From VBDM01 sp035280025 (GTDB lineage Bacteria > Pseudomonadota > Gammaproteobacteria > Burkholderiales > SG8-39), in contig DATEGT010000025.1 of NCBI GenBank assembly GCA_035280025.1, forward strand, positions 1-35,072: a stretch of DNA of 35,072 nt. Direction: 5' to 3'. Shown one piece after another: positions 16,221-24,014 of this stretch (its first letter is position 1; every line of letters starts with the position of its first letter). Below the pieces are notes generated by a model that worked only from the letters and a program-made list of their open reading frames with translations, searched no databases and was not told the origin of the DNA. Both the position numbers and the translations under genes were made by a program.

Positions 16221-17594
16221 ATGAATCTCCACGCGAAGCTGCAGGAGCGGGAGGCGCAAGGCAGGCCAGTTCGCGTAGGCGTCATCGGAGCAGGGAAGTT
16301 CGCCGCGATGTACCTCGCGCAAGCGCCGCGCACCCCAGGCGTGCACATTGCAGGCATCGCCGATCTGGCGCCCGCGGGCGCTCGGGCCAACCTCGCCCGG
16401 GTCGGATGGACCACGGACAGCTACGGCGCTTCCTCGCTCGGCGCCGCGCTGAAGGAGCGGCGCACGCACCTCTCCGAAGACTGGGAAGCGCTGGTCGCCC
16501 ACCCGGCGATCGATATCATCATCGAAGCAACGGGAAATCCGGTCGCGGCCGTCACGCATGCGCTTGCGGCCTTTCGCAACCGCAAGCACCTGGTCATGGT
16601 TACCGTGGAAGCGGACGCGGTGTGCGGTCCCCTGCTTGCGCAGAAAGCACGCGAAGCCGGGGTAGTCTACAGCCTTGCCTACGGGGACCAGCCCGCGATC
16701 ATCTGCGACTTGGTCGATTGGGCGCGTGCCGCCGGTTTTCCGGTAGTCGCCGCCGGCCGCGGGCACAAGTGGCTTCCTCATTTTGCTCAATCGACTCCGG
16801 AGACCGTGTGGGAGCACTACGGCCTCACACCGGAACAGGCCCGGGCGGGGGGCCTCAATCCGAAGATGTTCAACTCCTTCCTGGACGGCTCCAAGCCCGC
16901 CATAGAGTGCGCGGCGGTTTGCAACGCCACGGGTTTGACCCCGGGCCCCGACGGGCTGGGATACCCGAGCGCATCGGTCGACGCACTGCCCGCGATCATG
17001 CGGCCCAGGTCGGAGGGGGGGTGCCTGCACCACAAGGGTCAAGTCGAGGTGGTGTCGTCGCTCGAGCGCGACGGGCGCGCGATTCCCTATGACATCCGCT
17101 TCGGGGTGTGGGTCGTGTTCGAGGGAGACTCGGACTATATCCGGCGCTGCTTCATGGAATACGGGGTTCGAACCGACCCCTCGGGCCGGTATGCGTGCAT
17201 GTACAAGCGCTGGCATCTCATCGGCCTCGAAGCCGGGATTTCAGTGGCCTCCGTCGGGGTCCGGGGGGAGGCGACCGGCTGCCCTTCGGGATTCCGCGCG
17301 GACGCCGTGGCGACCGCGAAGCGCGACCTCCTGGCCGGAGAATTGCTTGATGGCGAAGGGGGTTATACGGTGGTGGGGAGACTGATGCCGGCGCCGGATT
17401 CGCTGCGTTTGGGGGCGTTGCCCCTGGGGCTCGCCCACCAGGTCAGGTTGCTGAAGCCAGTGAGCGCGGGTGCGCCGGTTCTGTGGAGCGACGTGGCAGT
17501 CGAGGCCTCCAGCGATGCGGTCAGGCTGCGCCGCGAGATGGAGGCTTCGCTCGCGCCAGCGAGAAAAAGTGCCGCCTATGACAACGTGGTATGA
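16221..17594 (+). CDS. DRL-like NAD(P)-dependent oxidoreductase with C-terminal SAF domain
   Basis: A 457-residue protein with an N-terminal Rossmann domain (VRVGVIGAGKFAAMYLAQ, about residues 17-35) related to homoserine dehydrogenase. A middle catalytic domain follows (about 150-350; segments KWLPHFAQSTPETVW and GVWVVFEGDSDYIRRCF). A C-terminal SAF-type domain comes last (about 360-440; AVATAKRDLLAGELLDGEGG). This architecture matches the family containing Brucella DRL, a DXR-like reductoisomerase of the MEP pathway, but most relatives have no assigned reaction. Such proteins are often mislabelled homoserine dehydrogenase or FlgA. It follows the PhyH-type gene by 3 bp, which suggests a joint catabolic step rather than isoprenoid synthesis. 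I do not assign a substrate. Confidence 0.7.
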   Translation: MNLHAKLQEREAQGRPVRVGVIGAGKFAAMYLAQAPRTPGVHIAGIADLAPAGARANLARVGWTTDSYGASSLGAALKERRTHLSEDWEALVAHPAIDIIIEATGNPVAAVTHALAAFRNRKHLVMVTVEADAVCGPLLAQKAREAGVVYSLAYGDQPAIICDLVDWARAAGFPVVAAGRGHKWLPHFAQSTPETVWEHYGLTPEQARAGGLNPKMFNSFLDGSKPAIECAAVCNATGLTPGPDGLGYPSASVDALPAIMRPRSEGGCLHHKGQVEVVSSLERDGRAIPYDIRFGVWVVFEGDSDYIRRCFMEYGVRTDPSGRYACMYKRWHLIGLEAGISVASVGVRGEATGCPSGFRADAVATAKRDLLAGELLDGEGGYTVVGRLMPAPDSLRLGALPLGLAHQVRLLKPVSAGAPVLWSDVAVEASSDAVRLRREMEASLAPARKSAAYDNVV

Positions 17595-17619
17595 CGGAAA
17601 TATAACGGTCTGGAATTCC

Positions 17620-17633
17620 TCGCAATTTTGCGA
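17620..17633. promoter_or_regulatory. Inverted repeat in the promoter region of the rpfG operon
   Basis: TCGCAA-TT-TTGCGA forms a 6+2+6 inverted repeat in the A/T-enriched 114-bp gap before the REC-HD-GYP gene. It lies just upstream of two overlapping weak -10 candidates, TATAGT (17638-17643) and TGTAAT (17643-17648), roughly where a -35 element would be. No good -35 hexamer is seen, so activator or repressor binding there is plausible but unproven. Confidence 0.35.
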
Positions 17634-17708
17634 CAGATATAGTGTAATGCGAGGCTCTAGGGAGGGAGCGGGCGGGGGGCCTGTTCCAGTTCCGGGGCAG
17701 GGAAAACC

Positions 17709-18818
17709 ATGAAGACCACATCAAGACCGCTGACGCTCGTTCACGATTCGGTCGAGGCGAAGCTTTCGCCCCTGAAAATATTGGTCATCGACGATCAGTC
17801 CACCGGGCGCATCGTCCTCAGCGAGATCATGCGAGGACTGGACGCCAGCCTCGAGGTCACTACCTTCGCCGATCCGCTGGAAGCCATAGAGTTCGCGCGC
17901 AGGCACCCGGTGGACATGGTGCTGACCGACTACAAGATGCCGAGCCTGGACGGAATCGAGGTGATCCGCCGGCTGCGTCGCATCTTCGGCTATGAAGACG
18001 TTCCAATCGTGTGCATCACCGTAGTCAACGACCGCGAAGTCCGGTATCGCGCCCTCGAGGCCGGGGCGACCGACTTCCTGATCCGGCCCATCGACCGGCT
18101 CGAATGCGGGGCGCGCTGCCGAAACCTGCTGAGTCTTCGTCGGCACGAGATCCTCAAGAAGAACCGCACGCGAATTCTGGAGCAGAAGATCGACGAGGCG
18201 ACCCGCGAGTTGCGGCGGCGCGAAGTCGAGACGCTGTTCCGGCTCGCAAAGGCCGCCGAACAGCGCGACAAGGTGACCGGGATGCACCTGGTCCGCATGG
18301 CCAAGTATTCCGCTCTGATCGCCAAAGGCGTGGGCCTTTCCGCCGCCGAACAGGATGCGATCGAGCTCGCAGCGCCGATGCACGACATCGGAAAGATCGG
18401 CATTCCTGACCGGATCCTGCAGAATCCTGGAAGGCTGGACGGCAACGATCTGCGCGTCATGCAATCGCATGCGCGCATCGGCTACGACATGCTCAAGGAC
18501 AGCACTTCGGGCTATCTGCAGATGGCCGCGGTGATTGCCCTCGGTCATCACGAGAAGTACGACGGCAGCGGCTACCCCACCGGCCTCAGGGGCGAGCACA
18601 TTCCCCTGGAAGCGCGAATCGTCGCGATCGCGGACGTCTATGACGCCCTGACGTCGGTGCGCCCCTACAAGCCCGCTTGGCCGGTCGAAGAGGCGCTCGC
18701 GTACATGGACGAGCACGCCGGCCAGCATTTCGATCCGAAACTCGTGGAAATCCTCTCGCGCGAACGCGAGGAAGTCCTGTCAATCGGCGAGCGTTTCGCC
18801 GACCGGCTCGCGGAGTAG
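17709..18818 (+). CDS. rpfG: RpfG-like response regulator, REC-HD-GYP c-di-GMP phosphodiesterase
   Basis: A 369-residue cytoplasmic response regulator. The receiver domain (about residues 22-140) has ILVIDDQ, phosphoacceptor Asp74 in VLTDYKMPSLDG, and the Lys position replaced by FLIRPID. A helical linker (about 150-185) leads to an HD-GYP domain (about 190-360) with MHDIGKIGIPD (His225-Asp226), LGHHEKYDGSGYPTGL (His280; GYP at 288-290) and ADVYDALTSVRPYKPAW. HD-GYP enzymes of this type hydrolyse c-di-GMP. Its partner kinase RpfC-like starts 12 bp downstream, reproducing the rpfC/rpfG pairing of DSF signalling. Naming rests on architecture and on the RpfC and RpfF homologues nearby. Confidence 0.85.
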   Translation: MKTTSRPLTLVHDSVEAKLSPLKILVIDDQSTGRIVLSEIMRGLDASLEVTTFADPLEAIEFARRHPVDMVLTDYKMPSLDGIEVIRRLRRIFGYEDVPIVCITVVNDREVRYRALEAGATDFLIRPIDRLECGARCRNLLSLRRHEILKKNRTRILEQKIDEATRELRRREVETLFRLAKAAEQRDKVTGMHLVRMAKYSALIAKGVGLSAAEQDAIELAAPMHDIGKIGIPDRILQNPGRLDGNDLRVMQSHARIGYDMLKDSTSGYLQMAAVIALGHHEKYDGSGYPTGLRGEHIPLEARIVAIADVYDALTSVRPYKPAWPVEEALAYMDEHAGQHFDPKLVEILSREREEVLSIGERFADRLAE

Positions 18819-18830
18819 CGGATACCGCCA

Positions 18831-21341
18831 ATGGCATCGGAATCGCTCCTTACGCGTCTGCGGGACCGCCTGATCGGTCGGGGGGACTCCGAGCACGAGC
18901 AGGCGACGCTGCGCCTGGGCGTCGGCGTGGTTCTGTTCGTCTACCTCTTGCCGTACGCCCTGGGCGATCGCGGGCCGAACATCCTGCTCTTCACGGCGAT
19001 GATCTGCTACCTCGCGCTGTGCACCGCGGTGTTCGCCTGGATTTACTTGGCCCCGGGCCCTTCGCCCGCGCGCCGCGTCTTTGCCGCATTCCTGGACATC
19101 GGTTCGAATTCGGCATTCATGTTCTACCTCGGCGAGTATGGCGCCGTGCTATACATCGTCTACTTGATCGTCATGTTCGGCCACGGCTTCCGCTATGGCA
19201 AGCCGTATCTCTACAACGCTGTAGCGCTCAGCGTCCTCGGATTCGGCCTGGTCCTCCTGTTCAACGATTACTGGATCGAGAACCGGAGACTCGGTGTCGG
19301 CTTGCTCGTGGGCATGATTCTCCTCGCGCTCTGGGTGGGCAAGATGGTGACCCGGCTGTTCGATTCGCTGCGCCGCGAGGAAGCGGCCAACCAGGCGAAG
19401 CGGCGATTCCTGTCGACGGTCAGCCATGAGATGCGAACGCCCCTGAACGCGATCATCGGCATGAACGATCTGCTGCGCGACACGCCCTTGAACGCAGAGC
19501 AGTCCGAGATGGTGAAGGCAATGCACGAGGCGTCTCATTCGATGCTCAAGCTGATCGAAGACGTGCTCGACATTTCGAAGATCGAGGCCGGCAAAGTCAA
19601 TATCGAGGAAACCGATTTCGATCTGCACAGCCTCATCAACGGAACGTCCGTGGTGCTCGGACCGCAGGCCGAGATCCGGGGCCTGCAGTTCAGGGCGCAC
19701 GTCATGCCGGAGGTGCCGCACGCACTCCGGGGCGATCCGTACCACCTGCGCCAGGTTCTCTACAACCTGATAGGAAACGGCATCAAATTCACCCAGGCCG
19801 GGAGCGTCACGCTCACGGTCTCGAGCCTCGGCGAAAGCGAGCACGCGGTGCGCCTGAGATTCGCCATCGAAGACACCGGCATAGGCATTGCGCCGGACGC
19901 GCAGGACCGGATTTTCGAGAGCTTCACGCAGGCCGACGAATCGACCACGCGCCGTTACGGCGGCACCGGCCTGGGCACCACCATCTCGAAGCAGCTGGTC
20001 GAGATGATGGGCGGCCAGATCGGATTGCAGAGCGCCCTCGGGAAAGGCAGCACGTTCTGGTTCGAGCTGCAGCTCAAGAAGCAGGCGGCCGGGCAGGTTC
20101 CAGAAGCGTCTTTCCGGCTGAACGATATCCGGATCATGCTCCTCGGGTTCGCGGAAACCGAATTGCGCGTCCTGGAGCACGACCTCGCGACGTGGGGAGC
20201 GCGTACCGGCCGCGAGGCGGGCCTCGAGGCGGCCGGCGCCCGGCTGGCCGAGGCACAATCGCTCGGACACCCCTACCACCTCGTCCTCGTTCGCGAAGCC
20301 GAGGGTATCGATCCGGCGCGGATCGCCGCCCGTCTGCGAAACCTTCGCGGCCACAAGCATCCTCCCCTCGTCCTCTGCACGCGAGGCGTGTCTCAGGATC
20401 GGAGCGGCGAAGTGCTCGCGAGCGGCTTCGTGGCCGTCCTGGAGATGCCGTTCCAGAAGCGCTTGCTCTTCAACGCCATCCACTCGGCGACTGCCATCCA
20501 GGAGAGCCAGGAAGGGGTCATTTCCCTCAGCGACTACTACGCGGCGCGAGACGCGAACAAGCGCCGCTATCAGATCCTGGTCGCGGAGGACAACGCGGTC
20601 AACCAGCGGGTCATTCTTGGAATCCTGGAGCGCGCGGGGCACAAGGTCAAGGTCGTGGGCGATGGCGAGCAGGCGCTGGACGTGCTCGAGAACGAGCGCT
20701 TCGACGTGGTCATCATGGACCTGAACATGCCCGAGCTCGGCGGACTGGACGCCGCGCGCGCCTACCGGTTCATGGATCCGGACGCGATCCACGTTCCGAT
20801 CATAATGCTCTCTGCGGATGTGACCGCGGAGGCGAGGAAGGAATGCGAAGCAGCCGGGGTCGACGCGTTCCTCCCGAAACCGGTCGAGGCGCGCCGGCTG
20901 CTCGATACCATCGCCAGCTTGATCGCCAAGCGGGCGAGCGATCAGGCCGCCGCTGCGGAAAGCGCGCCGGAAACCGAGGCGATGGTCGTGAACCCGGCGG
21001 CCTTGACCGAGCTCGAGCTGATCGGGTCGGGCAGCACCTTCATGCCGGAGCTCGTGAACGGCTTCATCCAGGACGGCGAAGCGCTCCTGCGACAGATGGA
21101 AGCGGCCATTGCCGCCAAGCAATACGATATCCTCAAGGATCTGGTGCACGCGATGAAAGGCTCTGCGGTGACCTTGGGCGCAGATCAGCTGTGCAAGACA
21201 TGCGTCGGGATCAACGCTCAGACGAGCACGGAGCTCGAGGCGGGCGGGCCCAGAATCCTCAAGATCGTGCGCGAGCATTTCCAGCAGGCGCGCGCGTCTC
21301 TCCAGGAGTATCTCAAGAAAAGCCAGAGCGCCGCACGGTAG
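18831..21341 (+). CDS. rpfC: RpfC-like hybrid sensor kinase (5TM-HisKA-HATPase-REC-Hpt)
   Basis: An 836-residue membrane hybrid kinase, the likely DSF receptor. A short N-terminus with GRGDSEHEQATLRL, typical of RpfC, precedes about five to six membrane segments (residues about 27-175). HisKA carries His199 in STVSHEMRTPLNAIIGMNDL. The HATPase has LIGNGIKFTQ, EDTGIGIAPD and YGGTGLGTTISKQLVEMMGG. A true receiver has Asp630 in VVIMDLNMPELGG, and the Hpt domain has His773 in LVHAMKGSAVTLGA. Between HATPase and receiver (about 425-550) is an additional receiver-like domain without an obvious phosphoacceptor, which makes the protein about 100 residues longer than Xanthomonas RpfC. The phosphorelay would run His > Asp > His > RpfG Asp74. 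An ACP gene follows by 21 bp. Confidence 0.85.
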   Translation: MASESLLTRLRDRLIGRGDSEHEQATLRLGVGVVLFVYLLPYALGDRGPNILLFTAMICYLALCTAVFAWIYLAPGPSPARRVFAAFLDIGSNSAFMFYLGEYGAVLYIVYLIVMFGHGFRYGKPYLYNAVALSVLGFGLVLLFNDYWIENRRLGVGLLVGMILLALWVGKMVTRLFDSLRREEAANQAKRRFLSTVSHEMRTPLNAIIGMNDLLRDTPLNAEQSEMVKAMHEASHSMLKLIEDVLDISKIEAGKVNIEETDFDLHSLINGTSVVLGPQAEIRGLQFRAHVMPEVPHALRGDPYHLRQVLYNLIGNGIKFTQAGSVTLTVSSLGESEHAVRLRFAIEDTGIGIAPDAQDRIFESFTQADESTTRRYGGTGLGTTISKQLVEMMGGQIGLQSALGKGSTFWFELQLKKQAAGQVPEASFRLNDIRIMLLGFAETELRVLEHDLATWGARTGREAGLEAAGARLAEAQSLGHPYHLVLVREAEGIDPARIAARLRNLRGHKHPPLVLCTRGVSQDRSGEVLASGFVAVLEMPFQKRLLFNAIHSATAIQESQEGVISLSDYYAARDANKRRYQILVAEDNAVNQRVILGILERAGHKVKVVGDGEQALDVLENERFDVVIMDLNMPELGGLDAARAYRFMDPDAIHVPIIMLSADVTAEARKECEAAGVDAFLPKPVEARRLLDTIASLIAKRASDQAAAAESAPETEAMVVNPAALTELELIGSGSTFMPELVNGFIQDGEALLRQMEAAIAAKQYDILKDLVHAMKGSAVTLGADQLCKTCVGINAQTSTELEAGGPRILKIVREHFQQARASLQEYLKKSQSAAR

Positions 21342-21362
21342 GGCGCTAGGTCTTACAGGGAA

Positions 21363-21626
21363 ATGGCCGATTCAGCGCTGCGGGACCAGGTAATCCGGCG
21401 TCTCCTTGCGGCTTCCGATGCCAAAATCGCCGCCGCGGATGTCAACGACGCGACATCTCTGCGGGACGATCTGGATATCAGCTCCCTGATTCTCATCACT
21501 TTGGCAACCGAGCTGGAGGGCACTCTGGGCATCGATTTCGAGGACGAAGAGCTCGCCCGCATCCAGACGATAGGCGATCTGTTCGAGGCGATCGAAAACG
21601 GGCAGCGGCGATCGCGGTCGGCGTGA
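21363..21626 (+). CDS. Acyl carrier protein, non-canonical (SSL instead of DSL)
   Basis: A small acidic 87-residue carrier protein. It aligns with AcpP around the phosphopantetheine site: TSLRDDLDISSLILITLATE, with Ser41 at the modified position, then the helix III region GIDFEDEELARIQTIGDLFEAIE. The usual Asp before the serine (DSL) is replaced by serine (SSL), and the C-terminus is basic (RRSRSA). It is therefore unlikely to be the housekeeping ACP. It lies between the RpfC-like kinase and a KAS I-type ketosynthase, overlapping the latter, in apparently the same operon. I infer a role as a dedicated acyl carrier for that ketosynthase, perhaps supplying the DSF synthase. Confidence 0.85.
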   Translation: MADSALRDQVIRRLLAASDAKIAAADVNDATSLRDDLDISSLILITLATELEGTLGIDFEDEELARIQTIGDLFEAIENGQRRSRSA

Positions 21627-21640
21627 CGCGATCGGAAGCG

Positions 21641-22891
21641 ATGGCTCCTCGGCGCGTAGCAATTACCGGAGTGGGCCTCATTTCCTGCCTCGGGCACGAG
21701 TACGCGCTAGTCACCGAGGCTTTGCGAAGAGGTACCAGCGGCGTACGCGCCATGCCCGAATGGGAGAGCCTGGGGCTGAAAAGCCGGGTCGCGGGTGCGA
21801 TACCCGACGTGGAGACGAAGCTCGAGCGCGCTTCGATCCCGAAGAGACTGCTCCCTGCGATGTCGGAGGCCTCGAAGTACTGCTGCATCGCCTCGCTGGA
21901 CGCCGTCGAAGACTCGGGCCTTTCCGAAGCGGACGTTCAGTCCGACACGACCGCGTGCATCGTCGGCACCGGAATCGGAAGCGTGGAATCGATCTACGCC
22001 GGCGGCAAGCAGGTGCACGCCGGGGAAATCGCCAAGCTCAGTCCGTTCGTGGTGCTGAAAGGCATGGCGAGCTCGTCAAGCGCTGCCGTAGCCAATCTTC
22101 TCAAGGTTCACGGTCGCAGCTATTCGATAAGCTCGGCCTGCTCCACTTCCTCTCACGCCATCGGCACGGCGTACGAGCTCATCCGCTGCGGCCTCGTCGA
22201 TCGCGCCGTCGCTGGCGGGGGAGAGGAAGTGCATCCGCTGATCACCTCGGGCTTCCAGGCCCTGCGGTTCGCGCTTTCCACCAAATACAACGACACCCCG
22301 GAGCGTGCGTCCCGCCCCTATGACGTGGAGCGCGACGGCTTCGTCATAGGGGGCGGCGCGGGGATAGTCATCCTGGAGGCCCTGGACCTCGCCCTGCGAA
22401 GGGGGGGCCGGGTGCGTGCGGAGATCATCGGATTCGGTACGAGCTCCGACGGATTCGACATGGTCATGCCGGAGCCGGCCGGGACGCACGCAGCGAAATG
22501 CATGCTGAACGCCCTCCGCGACGGCGGCATTGGCCCGGGCGAGGTCGGCGCCGTGAAGACCCACGGCACATCGACATCCAAGGGCGATCTCGCCGAGATC
22601 ATTGCGATGAAATCCGTTTTCGAGGGCACGCTGCCGCCCTTCTCATCGACCAAGTCGATGACCGGTCATCCACTCGGCGCGGCGGGCGCGCTGGAAACGA
22701 TTTTTTGCGTGGCGATGCTGGAGCAGCAGTTCATTGCTCCGTCAATCAATATCGAGAAGCTCGATCCCGACTTCGAGGGGCTCCCGGTCGTGAGCGCAGC
22801 CAGGCCGGCCAGGTTGGAGACGATTCTGTCGAACAGCTTCGGCTTCGGCGGTACCAACGCGAGCCTGCTGCTGAGGGCGGCTCCACGGTGA
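21641..22891 (+). CDS. FabB-like 3-oxoacyl-ACP synthase (KAS I type)
   Basis: A 416-residue condensing enzyme that elongates acyl-ACP with malonyl-ACP. The catalytic triad is intact: Cys167 in YSISSACSTSSHAIG, His308 in VKTHGTSTSKGD and His343 in SMTGHPLGAAG. LSTKYNDTPERASRPYDVER, DGFVIGGGAGIVILE, FIAPSINIEKLDPDFEGLPV and SNSFGFGGTNAS resemble FabB (KAS I) more than FabF (KAS II). ATG at 21641 gives the usual MAPRRVAITGVGLIS start. GTG at 21623 overlaps the ACP stop (GTGA) and may be the coupled start, adding six residues. The gene ends convergently with the rpfF homologue. FabB-type enzymes handle unsaturated chains in E. coli, which may matter for a cis-2-unsaturated signal. Confidence 0.92.
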   Translation: MAPRRVAITGVGLISCLGHEYALVTEALRRGTSGVRAMPEWESLGLKSRVAGAIPDVETKLERASIPKRLLPAMSEASKYCCIASLDAVEDSGLSEADVQSDTTACIVGTGIGSVESIYAGGKQVHAGEIAKLSPFVVLKGMASSSSAAVANLLKVHGRSYSISSACSTSSHAIGTAYELIRCGLVDRAVAGGGEEVHPLITSGFQALRFALSTKYNDTPERASRPYDVERDGFVIGGGAGIVILEALDLALRRGGRVRAEIIGFGTSSDGFDMVMPEPAGTHAAKCMLNALRDGGIGPGEVGAVKTHGTSTSKGDLAEIIAMKSVFEGTLPPFSSTKSMTGHPLGAAGALETIFCVAMLEQQFIAPSINIEKLDPDFEGLPVVSAARPARLETILSNSFGFGGTNASLLLRAAPR

Positions 22892-22945
22892 AATGGAAAT
22901 CTGGGCACTACTGTGGCCGCCAGACGGCTTTCGCGAGAGAAAGTG

Positions 22946-23000
22946 CTGCCGGGGCGCGTCTGAACGCACCGGTCAAGACGGACCAGACCCGCCCCGGCAG
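22946..23000. terminator. Long inverted repeat between convergent fabB-like and rpfF genes
   Basis: CTGCCGGGGCG (22946-22956) and CGCCCCGGCAG (22990-23000) form a perfect 11-bp stem. The 33-nt loop holds a smaller GGTC/GACC pair. A second hairpin, GCCGCG/CGCGGC with a GAAT loop, follows at 23001-23016. The position between two convergent genes fits a bidirectional terminator, although no T-tracts follow. The rest of this 175-bp gap shows no gene. Confidence 0.45.
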
Positions 23001-23066
23001 GCCGCGGAATCGCGGCGAAGACCATTCTCCTCGGCCGCTGTTTCGAGGATTGGCTGGAGGCTGCGG

Positions 23067-23990
23067 TCAGGCCATCGCGAAACGAAGCCCGCCGGCGGGT
23101 GCTTCGAGGACGGGATTTTCCGTCCGCCTGATCTGCGAGCGGCCGAGGCGGCTCATGAGCTTCAGGTCCTTTTCCTCGACGCGCAGAGCGGCATCGACCC
23201 AGATATTGGCGATGTTGAGCAGCTCGTCGTAGCTGATGGGATTGAGATGCCGGCGGCATTCGAACATCGCCTGCATGCCGTTGCGGCGCCGCTCGTTGCT
23301 CCGGATGTAGGCGCGCACCGCCGATTCTCCGTCCCCGTTCTCGGCGAGGACGTCCACCACGCCCATGTCATGGAGCTGCGCGGCGGAGTAGACGCGTCCG
23401 GAAAGGATCATTTCCTCGGCTTTCCTCGCTCCCAGCCGGCGTGCGAGCAGGCTGTAGGCGCCGTTGCCCGGAAACAGGTTGAACAGGATCTCCGGCAGGC
23501 CCATCTGCGAGCGCCTCTCGGCGATGATGACGTTGGAGGCGAGAGCGGTCTCGAAGCCTCCGCCGAGCGCTTCCCCCTGCACCAGGGAAATCGTGGTCAT
23601 CGGGCTGTTGTAGTTGCACAGTCTGGGGTACATGTTGTCCACGCACAGCTTGGCGTAGCGGACGAGGGTAGCGCGGTCGGCCGCCCTGATGAGCTGCACG
23701 AGGTTGGAAAGGTTGCCGCCGAGGTTGAAGATACCCTCGACCCTGGACGCGCCCACGTAGTAGTGGATCTGATGCAGATCGCCCTCGTGCAGCACGCGGC
23801 CTCCGGAGGCCTCGATCGCGCTGTCGTGGGCACGCAGCTCCTCGAGCATGCCCAGGTTGAAGCACGGCGCCCCGAAGGGCTTCATGTATGTCCAGGCGGC
23901 CGCCAGGTCAGGATCGAAGCGGACCTCGATCTGCCGGTATTGCTTTTGAAACATCCCCTCGATAGCTCCAAAATCGACCGGTGCGTTCAT
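23067..23990 (-). CDS. rpfF: RpfF-like DSF synthase (crotonase fold, cis-2-unsaturated fatty-acid signal)
   Basis: A 307-residue enoyl-CoA hydratase-fold enzyme of the RpfF type, which dehydrates 3-hydroxyacyl-ACP to the cis-2 product and releases the free acid as diffusible signal factor. Diagnostic segments are YNSPMTTISLVQGEALGGGF, then ETALASNVIIAERRSQMGLP and EILFNLFPGNGAYSLLARR. Glu147 (GGFE) and Glu167 (GLPE) are 20 residues apart, as are catalytic Glu141 and Glu161 of Xanthomonas RpfF. ATG at 23990 is preceded by GGGAAAG. It is convergent with the rpfGC-ACP-ketosynthase unit and divergent from a GGDEF cyclase. An ordinary crotonase is unlikely because the protein lacks a CoA-oxidation context and has the RpfF-type N-terminus. 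Confidence 0.9.
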   Translation of the reverse strand: MNAPVDFGAIEGMFQKQYRQIEVRFDPDLAAAWTYMKPFGAPCFNLGMLEELRAHDSAIEASGGRVLHEGDLHQIHYYVGASRVEGIFNLGGNLSNLVQLIRAADRATLVRYAKLCVDNMYPRLCNYNSPMTTISLVQGEALGGGFETALASNVIIAERRSQMGLPEILFNLFPGNGAYSLLARRLGARKAEEMILSGRVYSAAQLHDMGVVDVLAENGDGESAVRAYIRSNERRRNGMQAMFECRRHLNPISYDELLNIANIWVDAALRVEEKDLKLMSRLGRSQIRRTENPVLEAPAGGLRFAMA

Positions 23991-24014
23991 GGTCTTTCCC
24001 TTTCGTTGTGGTAT

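Noticed and set aside
16221..17594. Assignment of this gene as the MEP-pathway reductoisomerase (DRL) or as homoserine dehydrogenase
   Set aside because: The fold family matches, but most members have unknown reactions and the PhyH neighbour points to another pathway; no specific residues were decisive.
17611..17635. Possible sigma54 promoter before rpfG (TGG...TTGC)
   Set aside because: The spacing between the GG and GC elements is 8 or 16 nt, not the required 10.
23067..23990. Ordinary enoyl-CoA hydratase for beta-oxidation
   Set aside because: The Glu147/Glu167 spacing, the N-terminal extension and the adjacent RpfC/RpfG-like genes fit RpfF much better.
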